Below, in pieces: positions 33,813-42,356 of a stretch of 64,000 nt of DNA (positions are counted from its first letter, which is position 1; every line of letters starts with the position of its first letter). The notes under the pieces were generated by a model, which worked only from the letters and a program-made list of their open reading frames with translations, was not told the origin of the DNA and ran no database searches. The position numbers and the translations under genes are program-made. This stretch comes from Pararoseomonas sp. SCSIO 73927 (lineage in GTDB: Bacteria > Pseudomonadota > Alphaproteobacteria > Acetobacterales > Acetobacteraceae): the NCBI RefSeq assembly GCF_037040815.1, contig NZ_CP146232.1:2288501-2352500 (forward strand), in the 5' to 3' direction.

Positions 33813-34679
33813 ATGCAGGCGCTTCGCACCCTGACCGGACACAGCCGTCTGGCCGGTCTTCTCGGCCATCCAGTGTCCCATTCCCGCTCCCCGCGTCTGC
33901 ACGGCTTCTGGCTGGAGCGGCACGGGATCGACGGGGCCTACGTGCCCTTGCCCGTGGAACCCGACCGGTTCGGCGCCGCTGTCCGAGCCCTGGCCTCGCT
34001 GGGGTTCCGGGGCGCCAACGTGACCATCCCCCACAAGGAAGCGGCCCTGGCGGCCTGCGACGTGGTGGAGGAGGAGGCGCGGCGGATCGGGGCGGTGAAC
34101 ACGCTGGTGTTCCGCGACGACGGCCGGGTCGAGGGCTGGAACACGGACGGTTGGGGGTTCCTGCAGAGCCTTTGGGAGGGGGCGCCGGGCTTCACCCTGG
34201 GTTCGGGGCCGGCGGTGGTGCTGGGGGCCGGGGGCGGGGCGCGGGCGGTGGCGCACGCGCTGCTGGGGGCGGGGTGTCCGCGGCTGACCCTGGTGAACCG
34301 CGGCACGGCGCGGGCGGAGGCGCTGGCGGCGGAGCTGGCGGGGCACGGGGCGCGGGTCGCGGTGGCGGCGGCGCCGCCCCTGAAGGGTGCGGCGCTGCTG
34401 GTGAACACGACGAGCCTGGGAATGCAGGGGCAGCCGGCGCTGGAGATCGACCTCTCGCCGCTGCCGGCGGGGGCGGTGGTGGCGGACATCGTCTACGTGC
34501 CGCTGGAGACACCCCTTCTGGCGGCGGCGCGGGCGCGGGGCCTGGCGGCGGTGGACGGGCTGGGGATGCTGCTGCACCAGGGGCGGCGGGGATTCGAGGC
34601 CTGGTTTGGGGTGATGCCGGAGGTGACGCAGGAGCTGCGGGACTTCGTGGCGGCGGACATCCCGAGGAGGCCGGCATGA
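33813..34679 (+). CDS. aroE: Shikimate dehydrogenase
   Basis: A 288-residue NADPH-dependent enzyme reducing 3-dehydroshikimate to shikimate in aromatic amino acid synthesis. AGLLGHPVSHSRSPRLHGFW is the substrate-binding start (S-x-S), NVTIPHKEAALAACDVVEE carries the catalytic Lys, RIGAVNTLVFRDDGRVEGWN with Asp, VVLGAGGGARAVAHALLGAG the cofactor loop, and LLHQGRRGFEAWFG the conserved end. It is 10 bases before coaE, an arrangement common in alphaproteobacteria. Confidence 0.96.
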   Translation: MQALRTLTGHSRLAGLLGHPVSHSRSPRLHGFWLERHGIDGAYVPLPVEPDRFGAAVRALASLGFRGANVTIPHKEAALAACDVVEEEARRIGAVNTLVFRDDGRVEGWNTDGWGFLQSLWEGAPGFTLGSGPAVVLGAGGGARAVAHALLGAGCPRLTLVNRGTARAEALAAELAGHGARVAVAAAPPLKGAALLVNTTSLGMQGQPALEIDLSPLPAGAVVADIVYVPLETPLLAAARARGLAAVDGLGMLLHQGRRGFEAWFGVMPEVTQELRDFVAADIPRRPA

Positions 34680-34689
34680 AGGCCGCTCC

Positions 34690-35286
34690 ATGAAAGTCTG
34701 GGGGCTGACGGGCGGCATCGGGATGGGCAAGTCCACCGCCTCCACGACGTTCCGCCGCCTTCGCGTGCCGGTCTTCGACGCGGACGCGGCCGTGCACCGG
34801 CTGCAGGGGCCGGGCGGGGCCGCGGTGCGGCCGATCGAGGCGGCCTTTCCCGGCACCACGCGGGAGACGCCGCGCGGGCGCGCCGTGGACCGCGAGGCGC
34901 TGCGGCGGGCCGTGCTGGGGCAGGACGCGGCGATGAACCGGCTGGAGCGGATCGTGCACCCCCTGGTCCGGCGTGAGGAGCGGCGGTTCCTGGCGGCGGC
35001 GCGGCGCCGGGGCGCGCGGCTGGCGGTGCTGGACGTGCCGCTGCTGTTCGAGACGGGCGGGGAGCGGCGGGTGGACCGGGTGGTGGTGGTGACCGCACCG
35101 GCCGCCATCCAGCGCGCGCGGGTGCTGCGGCGGAAGGGGATGAGCGGGGAGCGGCTGGCCGCCATCCTGGCGCGGCAGGTGCCCGATGCGCTGCGACGGC
35201 GGCGGGCGGACCACCTGGTGCATACCGGGCTGTCGCGGCACCACGCGCAGCGGGCGGTGCGGCGGCTGGTGCTGGCGGAGGGCTGA
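34690..35286 (+). CDS. coaE: Dephospho-CoA kinase
   Basis: A 198-residue P-loop kinase that completes coenzyme A synthesis. WGLTGGIGMGKSTASTTFRR is the Walker A region; FDADAAVHRLQGPGG follows; LAVLDVPLLFETGGERRVDR is the conserved Asp/Leu-Phe-Glu core; LRRKGMSGERLAAILARQVP is the lid. It follows aroE closely. The usual N-terminus is intact and the length typical. Confidence 0.96.
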   Translation: MKVWGLTGGIGMGKSTASTTFRRLRVPVFDADAAVHRLQGPGGAAVRPIEAAFPGTTRETPRGRAVDREALRRAVLGQDAAMNRLERIVHPLVRREERRFLAAARRRGARLAVLDVPLLFETGGERRVDRVVVVTAPAAIQRARVLRRKGMSGERLAAILARQVPDALRRRRADHLVHTGLSRHHAQRAVRRLVLAEG

Positions 35287-35355
35287 GGGACTCCGGCAGG
35301 TCCCGCATCCGCCGCGGCACTGGATGCGCCCGTTCCGCTGCCGCTAACCTGCGGC

Positions 35356-35383
35356 GCGTGATCTGAGACGCGTGATCTGAGAC
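35356..35383 (+). repeat. 14-bp direct repeat upstream of the FAD oxidoreductase gene
   Basis: GCGTGATCTGAGAC occurs twice in tandem (35356-35369 and 35370-35383), 41 bases before the ATG at 35424. It may be a regulator-binding site; the -35/-10 boxes are not clear. The rest of the 35287-35423 gap shows nothing else. Confidence 0.6.
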
Positions 35384-35423
35384 GGGCACCGGGGTCGGGG
35401 CGCCCCGGCAAGGGAGGGCCCGC

Positions 35424-36662
35424 ATGAAGATCGCCGTCATCGGCAACGGCATCCTCGGCAGCTGCTGCGCGGCTTGGCTGCAGCGCGACGGGCATGGGGT
35501 GGTCTTCGTCGATCCGCTCGGGCCGGCGGAGGCAACCTCCTTCGGCAATGCCGGCTCCCTCTCGCCCTCCGCCTGCCTGCCCGTGGGAATGCCGGGAATG
35601 TGGAAGAAGGTGCCGGGCTGGCTGCTGGACCCGCTCGGCCCGCTCTCCGTCCGCTGGCGCTACGCGCCGGTGGCGGCGCCCTGGCTGCTGCGCTTCCTGC
35701 GGGCGAGCGGGCCGGCGGAGGTGGTCCGCATCGCCACCGCGCTGCGCGGCCTGCTGGCGCCGATCTTCGAGTGCTACGAGCCGCTGTTGCAGCGCGCCGG
35801 CGGCACCGGGCTGATGCGCCGCAGCGGCTGCCTCTACGTCTACTCCTCCGCATCAGTGGCGCGGCAGTGGCAATGGGGGATGGACCTCCGCCGCTCCCTC
35901 GGCGTCGCGCTGCGCGAGGTGGGGGAGGAGGAGCTGGCGGCGCTGGAGCCGGACCTGCGGGGCCGCTTCCGCTTCGGCCTGCTGGCGGCGGAGAACGGCT
36001 CCGCCACCGATCCCGCGGCGCTGACCCGCGCCATCTTCGACCGCTGCGTGACGGATGGCGCCGAGGTCGTGCGCGCCCGCGCCACGGGCTTCCGCCGGAA
36101 CGGGACGGAGGTGGCGGCGGTACTGCTGGAGGGCGGGCGGGAGGTGGCCTGCGACGGGGTGGTGCTGGCGGGCGGCGCCTGGTCCGCGCGGCTGGCGCGG
36201 CAGCTCGGCCCCTCCATCCCGCTGGAGACGCAGCGCGGCTACCACGTCACCGTCGCCAGCAACAACCTCGGGCTGCGGCACACCGTGATGGCGGTGGAGC
36301 ACAACATGATGGTGAACCCGATGAGCATGGGGCTGCGCCTGGCGGGATCGGTGGAGTTCGCCGGGCTGAAGGCGCCCGCGAACCTCGCGCGGGCGGATGT
36401 GCTGCTGGCGCGGGGAAGGGAGATGTTCCCGCACCTCGACACCTCCCGCACCACCTCCTGGATGGGGCACCGGCCCTGCCTGCCGGACAGCCTGCCGGTG
36501 ATCGGCCCCGCCCCGCGCGCGGGCAATGCCTGGTTCGCCTTCGGCCACGGCCATGTCGGCATGTGCGGGGCAGCGAGCACGGGGCGGGAGGTGGCGAACC
36601 TCGTCGCGGGGCGCGCGCCGGAGATCGACCTCGCGCCCTTCTCGCCTCTTCGCTTCGGCTGA
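35424..36662 (+). CDS. FAD-dependent amino-acid dehydrogenase (DadA-like)
   Basis: A 412-residue flavoenzyme of the DAO family. IAVIGNGILGSCCAAWLQRD is the FAD loop; TSFGNAGSLSPSACLPVGMP is the DadA-type segment where the amino acid dehydrogenases carry their N-G-G/A motif; GVVLAGGAWSARLARQLG and SWMGHRPCLPDSLPVIGPAP are the second FAD and substrate regions; FGHGHVGMCGAASTGREVAN closes it. It likely oxidises D-amino acids or imino acids, passing electrons to the respiratory chain. Its position before a Bug binding protein and hydantoinase genes suggests use of amino-acid derivatives. Confidence 0.87.
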   Translation: MKIAVIGNGILGSCCAAWLQRDGHGVVFVDPLGPAEATSFGNAGSLSPSACLPVGMPGMWKKVPGWLLDPLGPLSVRWRYAPVAAPWLLRFLRASGPAEVVRIATALRGLLAPIFECYEPLLQRAGGTGLMRRSGCLYVYSSASVARQWQWGMDLRRSLGVALREVGEEELAALEPDLRGRFRFGLLAAENGSATDPAALTRAIFDRCVTDGAEVVRARATGFRRNGTEVAAVLLEGGREVACDGVVLAGGAWSARLARQLGPSIPLETQRGYHVTVASNNLGLRHTVMAVEHNMMVNPMSMGLRLAGSVEFAGLKAPANLARADVLLARGREMFPHLDTSRTTSWMGHRPCLPDSLPVIGPAPRAGNAWFAFGHGHVGMCGAASTGREVANLVAGRAPEIDLAPFSPLRFG

Positions 36663-36731
36663 GGGAATCGGCGTGCTTCCGGCCCGCTTCCTGCAACGAT
36701 CGGCGCGCAACCCCTTCGGAGCGATGCCCGC

Positions 36732-37739
36732 ATGAGTCTCTCCTTCGGCCGCCGCGCCCTCGGCCTCGGCGCGATCGGCCTGGCCCTGCCGGCGGTCTCC
36801 CGCGCCCAGGGTCCTGTTCCCGGTCCCGTCCCGGCCCCTGGCTGGCCCGGCCGTCCCGTCCGGCTCGTCGTGCCCTTCCCGCCCGGCGGCAGCACGGACG
36901 CGCTGGCGCGGCGCCTGGCGGAGCGGATGACGGCCTCCCTCGGGCAGCCCGTGCTGGTGGAGAACCGGCCGGGGGCGGGCGGCACGACGGGCGCCGACCT
37001 CGTCTCCAAATCCGCGCCGGACGGCACCACCCTCCTCATGGGCGTCACGGGCAGCAACGCGATCGCGGGTACCCTTTTCCCCAACCTGCCCTACGATCCC
37101 GTGGCGGGCTTCGCGCCCATCTCCCGCGTGGTCTCCGCGCCCCTGGTCGTGGCGGTGAACCCGGAGACCGGGCTGCGGGACCTGGCCGGCTACATCGCGG
37201 AGGCGCGGGTGAATCCGGGCGCGATCACCTACGCCACGCCGGGCAACGGCACCTCCATGCACCTCACCGGCGTCATGTTCGGCCTCGCCGCCGGGGTGGA
37301 GCTGACCCATGTGCCCTATCGCGGCACCGCCCAGGCAACGACGGACCTGATCGCCGGGCGCGTGCGGTCCAGCTTCGGCGACCTTCTCATCCTGCTGCCG
37401 CAGATCCGCGCGGGCGCGGTGCGCGCGCTCGCCGTGACAGGCGCGGCGCGCCACCCGCTGCTGCCGGACGTGCCGACGGTGGCGGAGGCCGCGCTGCCGG
37501 GCTTCGAGGCGGAGTCCTGGCAGGGCGTCTTCGCGCCGCCGGGGACACCGCCGGCGATCCTGGCGCGGTTGCACGCGGAGGTGGCGCGCGCCATGGAGGC
37601 GCCGGAGATCCGCGACTCCTTTGCCGGGCAGGGCTTCCGCGTGGAGGCGACCACCCCCGAAAGCTTCGCGGCCTTCGTGCGCGCGGAGGTCGGGAAGTGG
37701 GGCCAGGTGGTGCGCGAGGGCAGGGTCAGGCTCGACTGA
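36732..37739 (+). CDS. Bug family (tripartite tricarboxylate) substrate-binding protein
   Basis: A 335-residue periplasmic binding protein. The signal peptide is SLSFGRRALGLGAIGLALPA, with a twin-arginine-like start, ending near SRAQG. The mature part has RPVRLVVPFPPGGSTDALAR, VENRPGAGGTTGADLVSKSA, the paired motifs that define Bug proteins, and LTHVPYRGTAQATTDLIAGR. Such proteins bind carboxylates for TctAB permeases, but no permease is in the window. It is followed after 32 bases by a hydantoinase A-like gene, so its ligand may be the hydantoinase substrate. Confidence 0.92.
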   Translation: MSLSFGRRALGLGAIGLALPAVSRAQGPVPGPVPAPGWPGRPVRLVVPFPPGGSTDALARRLAERMTASLGQPVLVENRPGAGGTTGADLVSKSAPDGTTLLMGVTGSNAIAGTLFPNLPYDPVAGFAPISRVVSAPLVVAVNPETGLRDLAGYIAEARVNPGAITYATPGNGTSMHLTGVMFGLAAGVELTHVPYRGTAQATTDLIAGRVRSSFGDLLILLPQIRAGAVRALAVTGAARHPLLPDVPTVAEAALPGFEAESWQGVFAPPGTPPAILARLHAEVARAMEAPEIRDSFAGQGFRVEATTPESFAAFVRAEVGKWGQVVREGRVRLD

Positions 37740-37771
37740 ACGGGCCGGGAACGGGTGGGGAAGACGGGCGC

Positions 37772-39787
37772 TTGGATATCGGCATCGACATCGGCGGCAC
37801 CTTCACGGACGCGGTGCTGCGCGGCGGGGACGGTTCCCTGCGCTCCCTGAAGGTGCCGAGCACGCCGGACGACCCCGCCCGCGCCGTGGGCCACGCGCTG
37901 GAGCGGCTGCTGGGGAAGCGCGGGGCGGAAGGCGTGCGCCGCTTCCTGCACGGCACCACGGTGGCCACCAACGCCATCCTGGAGAACACGGCCGCGCCGG
38001 TCGGGCTGATCGCCACGCGCGGCTTCGCGGACGTGATCGAGCTCGGCCGGATGACGCGCGCTTCCAACTACGACCTGCTCTTCGGCCCGCAGACTCCGGT
38101 GGCGCTGGTGCCGCCGGAGCGGCGCATGGAGGTGACGGAGCGGATCGGCGCCGACGGCGCAGTGCTTGAACTGCTGGACGAGGCGGAGGTGGCGGAGGCG
38201 GCGCGGGCGCTGGAGGCTTCGGGCGCACGGGCGGTCGCGATCTGCTTCCTCTTCGCCTTCGTTGATCCCGCGCATGAGCGGCGCGCGCGGGAAATCGTGC
38301 GGGCCACCTGCCCGGACCTCGCCGTCTCCCTCTCCTCGGAGGTGGATCCCGCGCCGCGGGAGTATGAGCGCACCTGCGCCACCGCCTTCGACGCGGCGCT
38401 GAAGCCCGTGATGAGCGACTATCTCGGCCGGGTGGAGGCGATCCTCCGCGGGGCGGAGGTGGGGGTGCCGCTGCAGGTCATGCACTCGCGCGGCGGCCTG
38501 CTGGGCGCGGCGGCGGCGCGGGGGCGGCCGATCCGGCTGACCCTTTCCGGCCCCTCCGCGGCCGCCATCGGCGCGGCGGCGGTGCTGCGGGGGGCGGGCT
38601 TCCCCGACGGCGTCTCCATCGACGTGGGCGGGACGAGCGCGGACGTGGCCGTGATCCGCGACGGCGCCCCGGCGCTGCGGATGGACGGGAGGATCGGCAC
38701 CTTCCCCGTGCGCGTGCCCACCGCCGACGTGCTGGCGGTGGCGGCCGGGGGCGGCTCCATCGCCTGGATCGACGCCGCGGGCGGGCTGCGTGTGGGGCCG
38801 CGCTCGGCGGGCGCCGCGCCGGGTCCGGCCTGCTACCGGCGCGGCGGGACGCGCCCGACGGTGCTGGACGCCTCCGTGGTGCTGGGGCTGGTGGATCCGG
38901 CCCGCTTCGCCGCCGGGGAACTGCCGCTGGACGCGGCGGCGGCGGAGGAGGCGATCGCGCGCGAGGTGGCCGGCCCGCTGGGGCTGGGCGTGCGGGAGGC
39001 GGCGGTGGCGATCCACCGCGTCATCAACGCCACCATGGCGGAGGCGGTGCGCGCCGTGACCGTGGCGCGCGGCGTGGACCCGCGCGACCTGCCCCTGGTG
39101 GCCGCCGGCGGCGGCGGCGGGCTGCACGTGGCCGCGATCGCGGAGGACCTCGGGCAGACCCGGATCGTCATCCCCGCCGCGCCCGGCGTGCTGGCTGCGA
39201 CGGGCCTGCTGGACGCGCCGCTGGAGCACGACGCCGCGCGCGGCTTCGGGCGCCTGTTGGACGATCTGCCGGAGGAGGAACTGCGCGCCGCGATCCGGGC
39301 GCTGGTGGAGGAGACCCGCGCGGCGATGGTGGCGGAGGGCGCCGATGCCGGGGCGGCGGAGGTGGTGCTGACCGCCCAGGCCAGCTTCGCCGGCCAGGGC
39401 CACGCGCTGGAGGTGCCGCTGCCGGTGGGGGACGACGACCCGCGCGCCGCCATCCGGGACGGCTTCGTCGCCCTGCACCGCGCCACATACGGCCACGCGC
39501 GCGAGGCGCCGGTGCGGCTGATCGCCCTTCGCGCCGTGTGCCGCCTGCGCACGGCGCCCGTGGCGCCCCGCGCCGTCTCCGGCGCCGGGGCCGCGCGCAC
39601 GCGCCGCGCCGCCGTGATCGCGGGCCTGGCAGGGGAGGTGGCGGTGGTGCCCCGCGCCGCGCTGCGCCCCGGCGAGGTGCTGGAGGGGCCCGCCATCATC
39701 GAGCAGGACGACACCACCGTCGTCGTGCCCGCCGGCTGGCGGGTGACCGCCGGTCCCGCCCACCTGCTGATGGAGCGCGCGCCGTGA
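37772..39787 (+). CDS. hyuA: Hydantoinase A / 5-oxoprolinase A subunit
   Basis: A 671-residue subunit of an ATP-dependent ring-opening amidase acting on hydantoins or 5-oxoproline. LDIGIDIGGTFTDAVLRGGD is the acetate-kinase-like ATP site, RRFLHGTTVATNAILENTAA the next family block, VMHSRGGLLGAAAARGRPIR and SIDVGGTSADVAVIRDGAPA the second ATP region, and RVINATMAEAVRAVTVARGV the C-terminal core. TTG at 37772 is the only start that keeps the family N-terminus; the open frame further upstream is antisense-like. The stop overlaps the B subunit start (GTGA). Confidence 0.93.
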   Translation: MDIGIDIGGTFTDAVLRGGDGSLRSLKVPSTPDDPARAVGHALERLLGKRGAEGVRRFLHGTTVATNAILENTAAPVGLIATRGFADVIELGRMTRASNYDLLFGPQTPVALVPPERRMEVTERIGADGAVLELLDEAEVAEAARALEASGARAVAICFLFAFVDPAHERRAREIVRATCPDLAVSLSSEVDPAPREYERTCATAFDAALKPVMSDYLGRVEAILRGAEVGVPLQVMHSRGGLLGAAAARGRPIRLTLSGPSAAAIGAAAVLRGAGFPDGVSIDVGGTSADVAVIRDGAPALRMDGRIGTFPVRVPTADVLAVAAGGGSIAWIDAAGGLRVGPRSAGAAPGPACYRRGGTRPTVLDASVVLGLVDPARFAAGELPLDAAAAEEAIAREVAGPLGLGVREAAVAIHRVINATMAEAVRAVTVARGVDPRDLPLVAAGGGGGLHVAAIAEDLGQTRIVIPAAPGVLAATGLLDAPLEHDAARGFGRLLDDLPEEELRAAIRALVEETRAAMVAEGADAGAAEVVLTAQASFAGQGHALEVPLPVGDDDPRAAIRDGFVALHRATYGHAREAPVRLIALRAVCRLRTAPVAPRAVSGAGAARTRRAAVIAGLAGEVAVVPRAALRPGEVLEGPAIIEQDDTTVVVPAGWRVTAGPAHLLMERAP

Positions 39788-41370
39788 GCGAGACGCATCT
39801 GGACCCCGCGACCGTCGAGATCGTCCGCCGCCGGCTGGAGGCGATCGCGGAGGAGATGCAGGCGGTGATGCTGCGCTCCGCCGTCTCCCCCATCGTGCGG
39901 GAGGCGAACGACGCCTCGGCCAGCCTGTTCCTGCCGGACGGCACGCTGATCGCGCAGTCCATCTCCCTGCCGCTGCTGCTGGGTGCCCTGATGCCGGCGG
40001 TGGCGCGCATGCTGCGGGAGTTCCCGGTGGCGGAGATGCGGCCGGGCGACGTGCTGCTGATGAACGACCCCTATGATGGCGGCACGCACATCCCGGACGT
40101 GTCGCTGATGGTGCCGGTCTTCGCGGAGGGGCGGGTGATCGCGCTGGCCGGCGCCATCGTGCACCACCAGGACCTCGGCGGCATGACGCCGGGTTCCCTG
40201 CCGACCACGGCGACGGAGATCTTCCAGGAGGGGCTGCGCCTGCCGCCGCTGCGCCTGCGGCGGGACGGGGTGACGGACGCGGGGATCATGCGGATCATCG
40301 CCCTCAACACCCGCACCCCGGACGCCTTCGCCTGGGACCTGGGCGCGCAGATCGCCTGCTGCGACCTGGCGGCGGTGCGGATGGGGGAACTCGCCGCGCG
40401 CCACGGCGCCGCGCCTTTGGCCGCCATGATGGCGGAGCTGGTGCGGCGCGCGGAGGCCGCGACGCGCGCCGCCATCCGCGCCATCCCCGACGGCAGCTGG
40501 ACCTACGAGGACGCGCTGGACAATGACGGGGTGGAGCTGGACCGCCCGGTGCCGATCCGCGTGCGCGTGACCGTGGCGGGGGACACGATGCGGCTGGATT
40601 TCACCGGCACCGCCCCGCAGGTGCGCGGGCCGGTGAACGCCGCACCGGCCGGGGTGATGGCGGGGTGCTTCTTCGCGCTGCGGGCGGTGACCGGGCCGGA
40701 CATCCCGAACAATGGCGGCTGCGCGCGCCCGCTGGAGGTGATCCTGCCCGAGGGATCGCTGCTGAACCCCCGCATGCCCGCCGCGCTGAACGCGCGCACG
40801 GGCACGGTGAAGCTCGTGACCAACGCCATCCTCGGCGCGCTGGCGGAAGCGCTGCCGGATCGCATCCCCGCCGCCAATTCCGGCTGCTCTACCGTCATGG
40901 CGCTCTCCGGGCGACGGGCGGACGGATCGGCCTGGGTGGTGACGGAGGTGCTCTCGGGCGGCAGCGGCGGGTCCGGCCGCGGGCCGGGCGTGAACGGCAT
41001 CTCCACCGATGTGGGCAACACCATGAACCTGCCGGTGGAGGCCATGGAGTCCGACGCGCCGGTGCGGGTGCACCACCTCCGCGTGCGGCGCGGCTCCGGC
41101 GGGGCCGGGCGGCATCCCGGCGGGGCGGGGATCGACCGGGAGTACGAGGTGCTGTGCGGGCCGCTGACCCTCACCTTCCGCGGGGAGCGGCACTTCCACG
41201 CGGCCCGCGGCAGCGCCGGCGGCGGCGACGGCCGCGTGGCCGAGGCCCTGGTGATCCGCGCGGACGGCGCGCGGGAGGAAGTTCGGTCGAAGCTGACCAC
41301 GGTGCTGAACACGGGCGACCGGCTGCGGATGGGCACGGCCGGCGCCGGAGGCTGGGGAACCCCGACATGA
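39784..41370 (+). CDS. hyuB: Hydantoinase B / 5-oxoprolinase B subunit
   Basis: A 528-residue partner of the A subunit. LDPATVEIVRRRLEAIAEEM is the family start; DVLLMNDPYDGGTHIPDVSL is its best-conserved block, with metal-binding Asp and His; GAIVHHQDLGGMTPGSLPTT and NNGGCARPLEVILPEGSLLN follow. GTG at 39784 overlaps the A subunit stop, and its stop overlaps the following Bug gene (ATGA), so all three are coupled. The substrate could be 5-oxoproline, hydantoin or N-methylhydantoin; the sequence does not decide. Confidence 0.93.
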   Translation: MSETHLDPATVEIVRRRLEAIAEEMQAVMLRSAVSPIVREANDASASLFLPDGTLIAQSISLPLLLGALMPAVARMLREFPVAEMRPGDVLLMNDPYDGGTHIPDVSLMVPVFAEGRVIALAGAIVHHQDLGGMTPGSLPTTATEIFQEGLRLPPLRLRRDGVTDAGIMRIIALNTRTPDAFAWDLGAQIACCDLAAVRMGELAARHGAAPLAAMMAELVRRAEAATRAAIRAIPDGSWTYEDALDNDGVELDRPVPIRVRVTVAGDTMRLDFTGTAPQVRGPVNAAPAGVMAGCFFALRAVTGPDIPNNGGCARPLEVILPEGSLLNPRMPAALNARTGTVKLVTNAILGALAEALPDRIPAANSGCSTVMALSGRRADGSAWVVTEVLSGGSGGSGRGPGVNGISTDVGNTMNLPVEAMESDAPVRVHHLRVRRGSGGAGRHPGGAGIDREYEVLCGPLTLTFRGERHFHAARGSAGGGDGRVAEALVIRADGAREEVRSKLTTVLNTGDRLRMGTAGAGGWGTPT

Positions 41371-42344
41371 GACGCGCGATCGCTTCGCTGATCCTCCTCG
41401 CCCTCGGCACGGCCGCGCACGCGCCGCCGGCCGCGGCGCAGCTCGAGCCCGGGCGCGTCGTGCGGGTGATCGTGGGCTACGCGCCCGGCGGCTCCTTCGA
41501 CGTGAACGGCCGCATCCTGACCGACGGGCTGCGGGAGCAGCTCGGCATCAACGCCATCGTGGAGAACCGCCCGGGCGCCGGCGGCACCATCGCCTCGGAC
41601 TTCGTGGCGAAGGCGCCGCGGGACGGGGCCGTGCTGCTGGTGGGCGGCGCGGGGACGCACGGCGTGACGCCGGCCGTGCGCCGCAACCTGCCTTTCAACG
41701 CCGGGCGGGACTTCACGGCCATCGGGCGCATCGCCGAGTTCGCCAACGTCATGGTGGTGGGCGCGGACACGCCGGTGCGCGGCGTGCAGGAGTTCATCGC
41801 CTGGGGAAGGGGCAGGCCCGGCGGGATCAACTTCGGCTCCCAGGGGGCCGGCACCTCCATCCACCTGACGGGGGAGTTGTTCCGCCTGCGCTCCGGCCTG
41901 TCGATGACGCACGTGCCGTACCGCGGCAGCGCCCCGGCGGTGCTGGACCTGCAGGCCGGCCGCATCCAGGTGATGTTCGACAACCTGCCCAACGTCTTCG
42001 GCCAGATCCAGGGCGGCACGCTGCGCGCGCTGGCGGTGACGAGCGGCAACCGGCTGCCCACCCTGCCGGAGGTGCCGACCATGGCGGAGGCGGGCATGCC
42101 CGACTTCGTGGTGACGAGCTGGGTCGGCATCTTCGGGCCGGCCGGCATGAACCCGCGCACCGTGGCGCAGCTCTCCGACGTGATCCAGCGGGCCGTCGCG
42201 GCGCCCGAGGGGCAGGCGCGGCTGCGGACCATTGGCGCCACCCCCGCCGCGGCCCCCGCCGCCGAGTTCGACGCGGTCTGGCGCGCCGACATGCGCCGCT
42301 GGGCGGATGTGGTGCGCGACGCCAAGGTGGAGATCGAGGAGTAG
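41367..42344 (+). CDS. Bug family substrate-binding protein, second of operon
   Basis: A 325-residue periplasmic protein with a Sec signal (MRRAIASLILLALGTAAHA, cleavage near PAAAQ). VRVIVGYAPGGSFDVNGRIL and AIVENRPGAGGTIASDFVAK are the Bug motifs, and MTHVPYRGSAPAVLDLQAGR the third. It differs clearly from the Bug protein at 36732, so the operon carries two different receptors on both sides of the hydantoinase pair. No TctA/TctB genes are nearby. Start ATG 41367 overlaps the hyuB stop. Confidence 0.92.
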   Translation: MRRAIASLILLALGTAAHAPPAAAQLEPGRVVRVIVGYAPGGSFDVNGRILTDGLREQLGINAIVENRPGAGGTIASDFVAKAPRDGAVLLVGGAGTHGVTPAVRRNLPFNAGRDFTAIGRIAEFANVMVVGADTPVRGVQEFIAWGRGRPGGINFGSQGAGTSIHLTGELFRLRSGLSMTHVPYRGSAPAVLDLQAGRIQVMFDNLPNVFGQIQGGTLRALAVTSGNRLPTLPEVPTMAEAGMPDFVVTSWVGIFGPAGMNPRTVAQLSDVIQRAVAAPEGQARLRTIGATPAAAPAAEFDAVWRADMRRWADVVRDAKVEIEE

Positions 42345-42356
42345 CCCGATCGAGGG

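Noticed and set aside
31872..35495. A 1207-codon minus-strand open frame
   Set aside because: Only its 3' end (31872-32735) matches a family (NmrA-like). The rest is antisense to LysR, aroE and coaE, is Pro/Arg/Ala-rich and has no domain; it is a GC-rich shadow frame.
35474..37771. Long plus-strand extension upstream of hyuA
   Set aside because: It overlaps the amino-acid dehydrogenase and the Bug receptor in another frame; the HyuA family N-terminus begins at the TTG at 37772.
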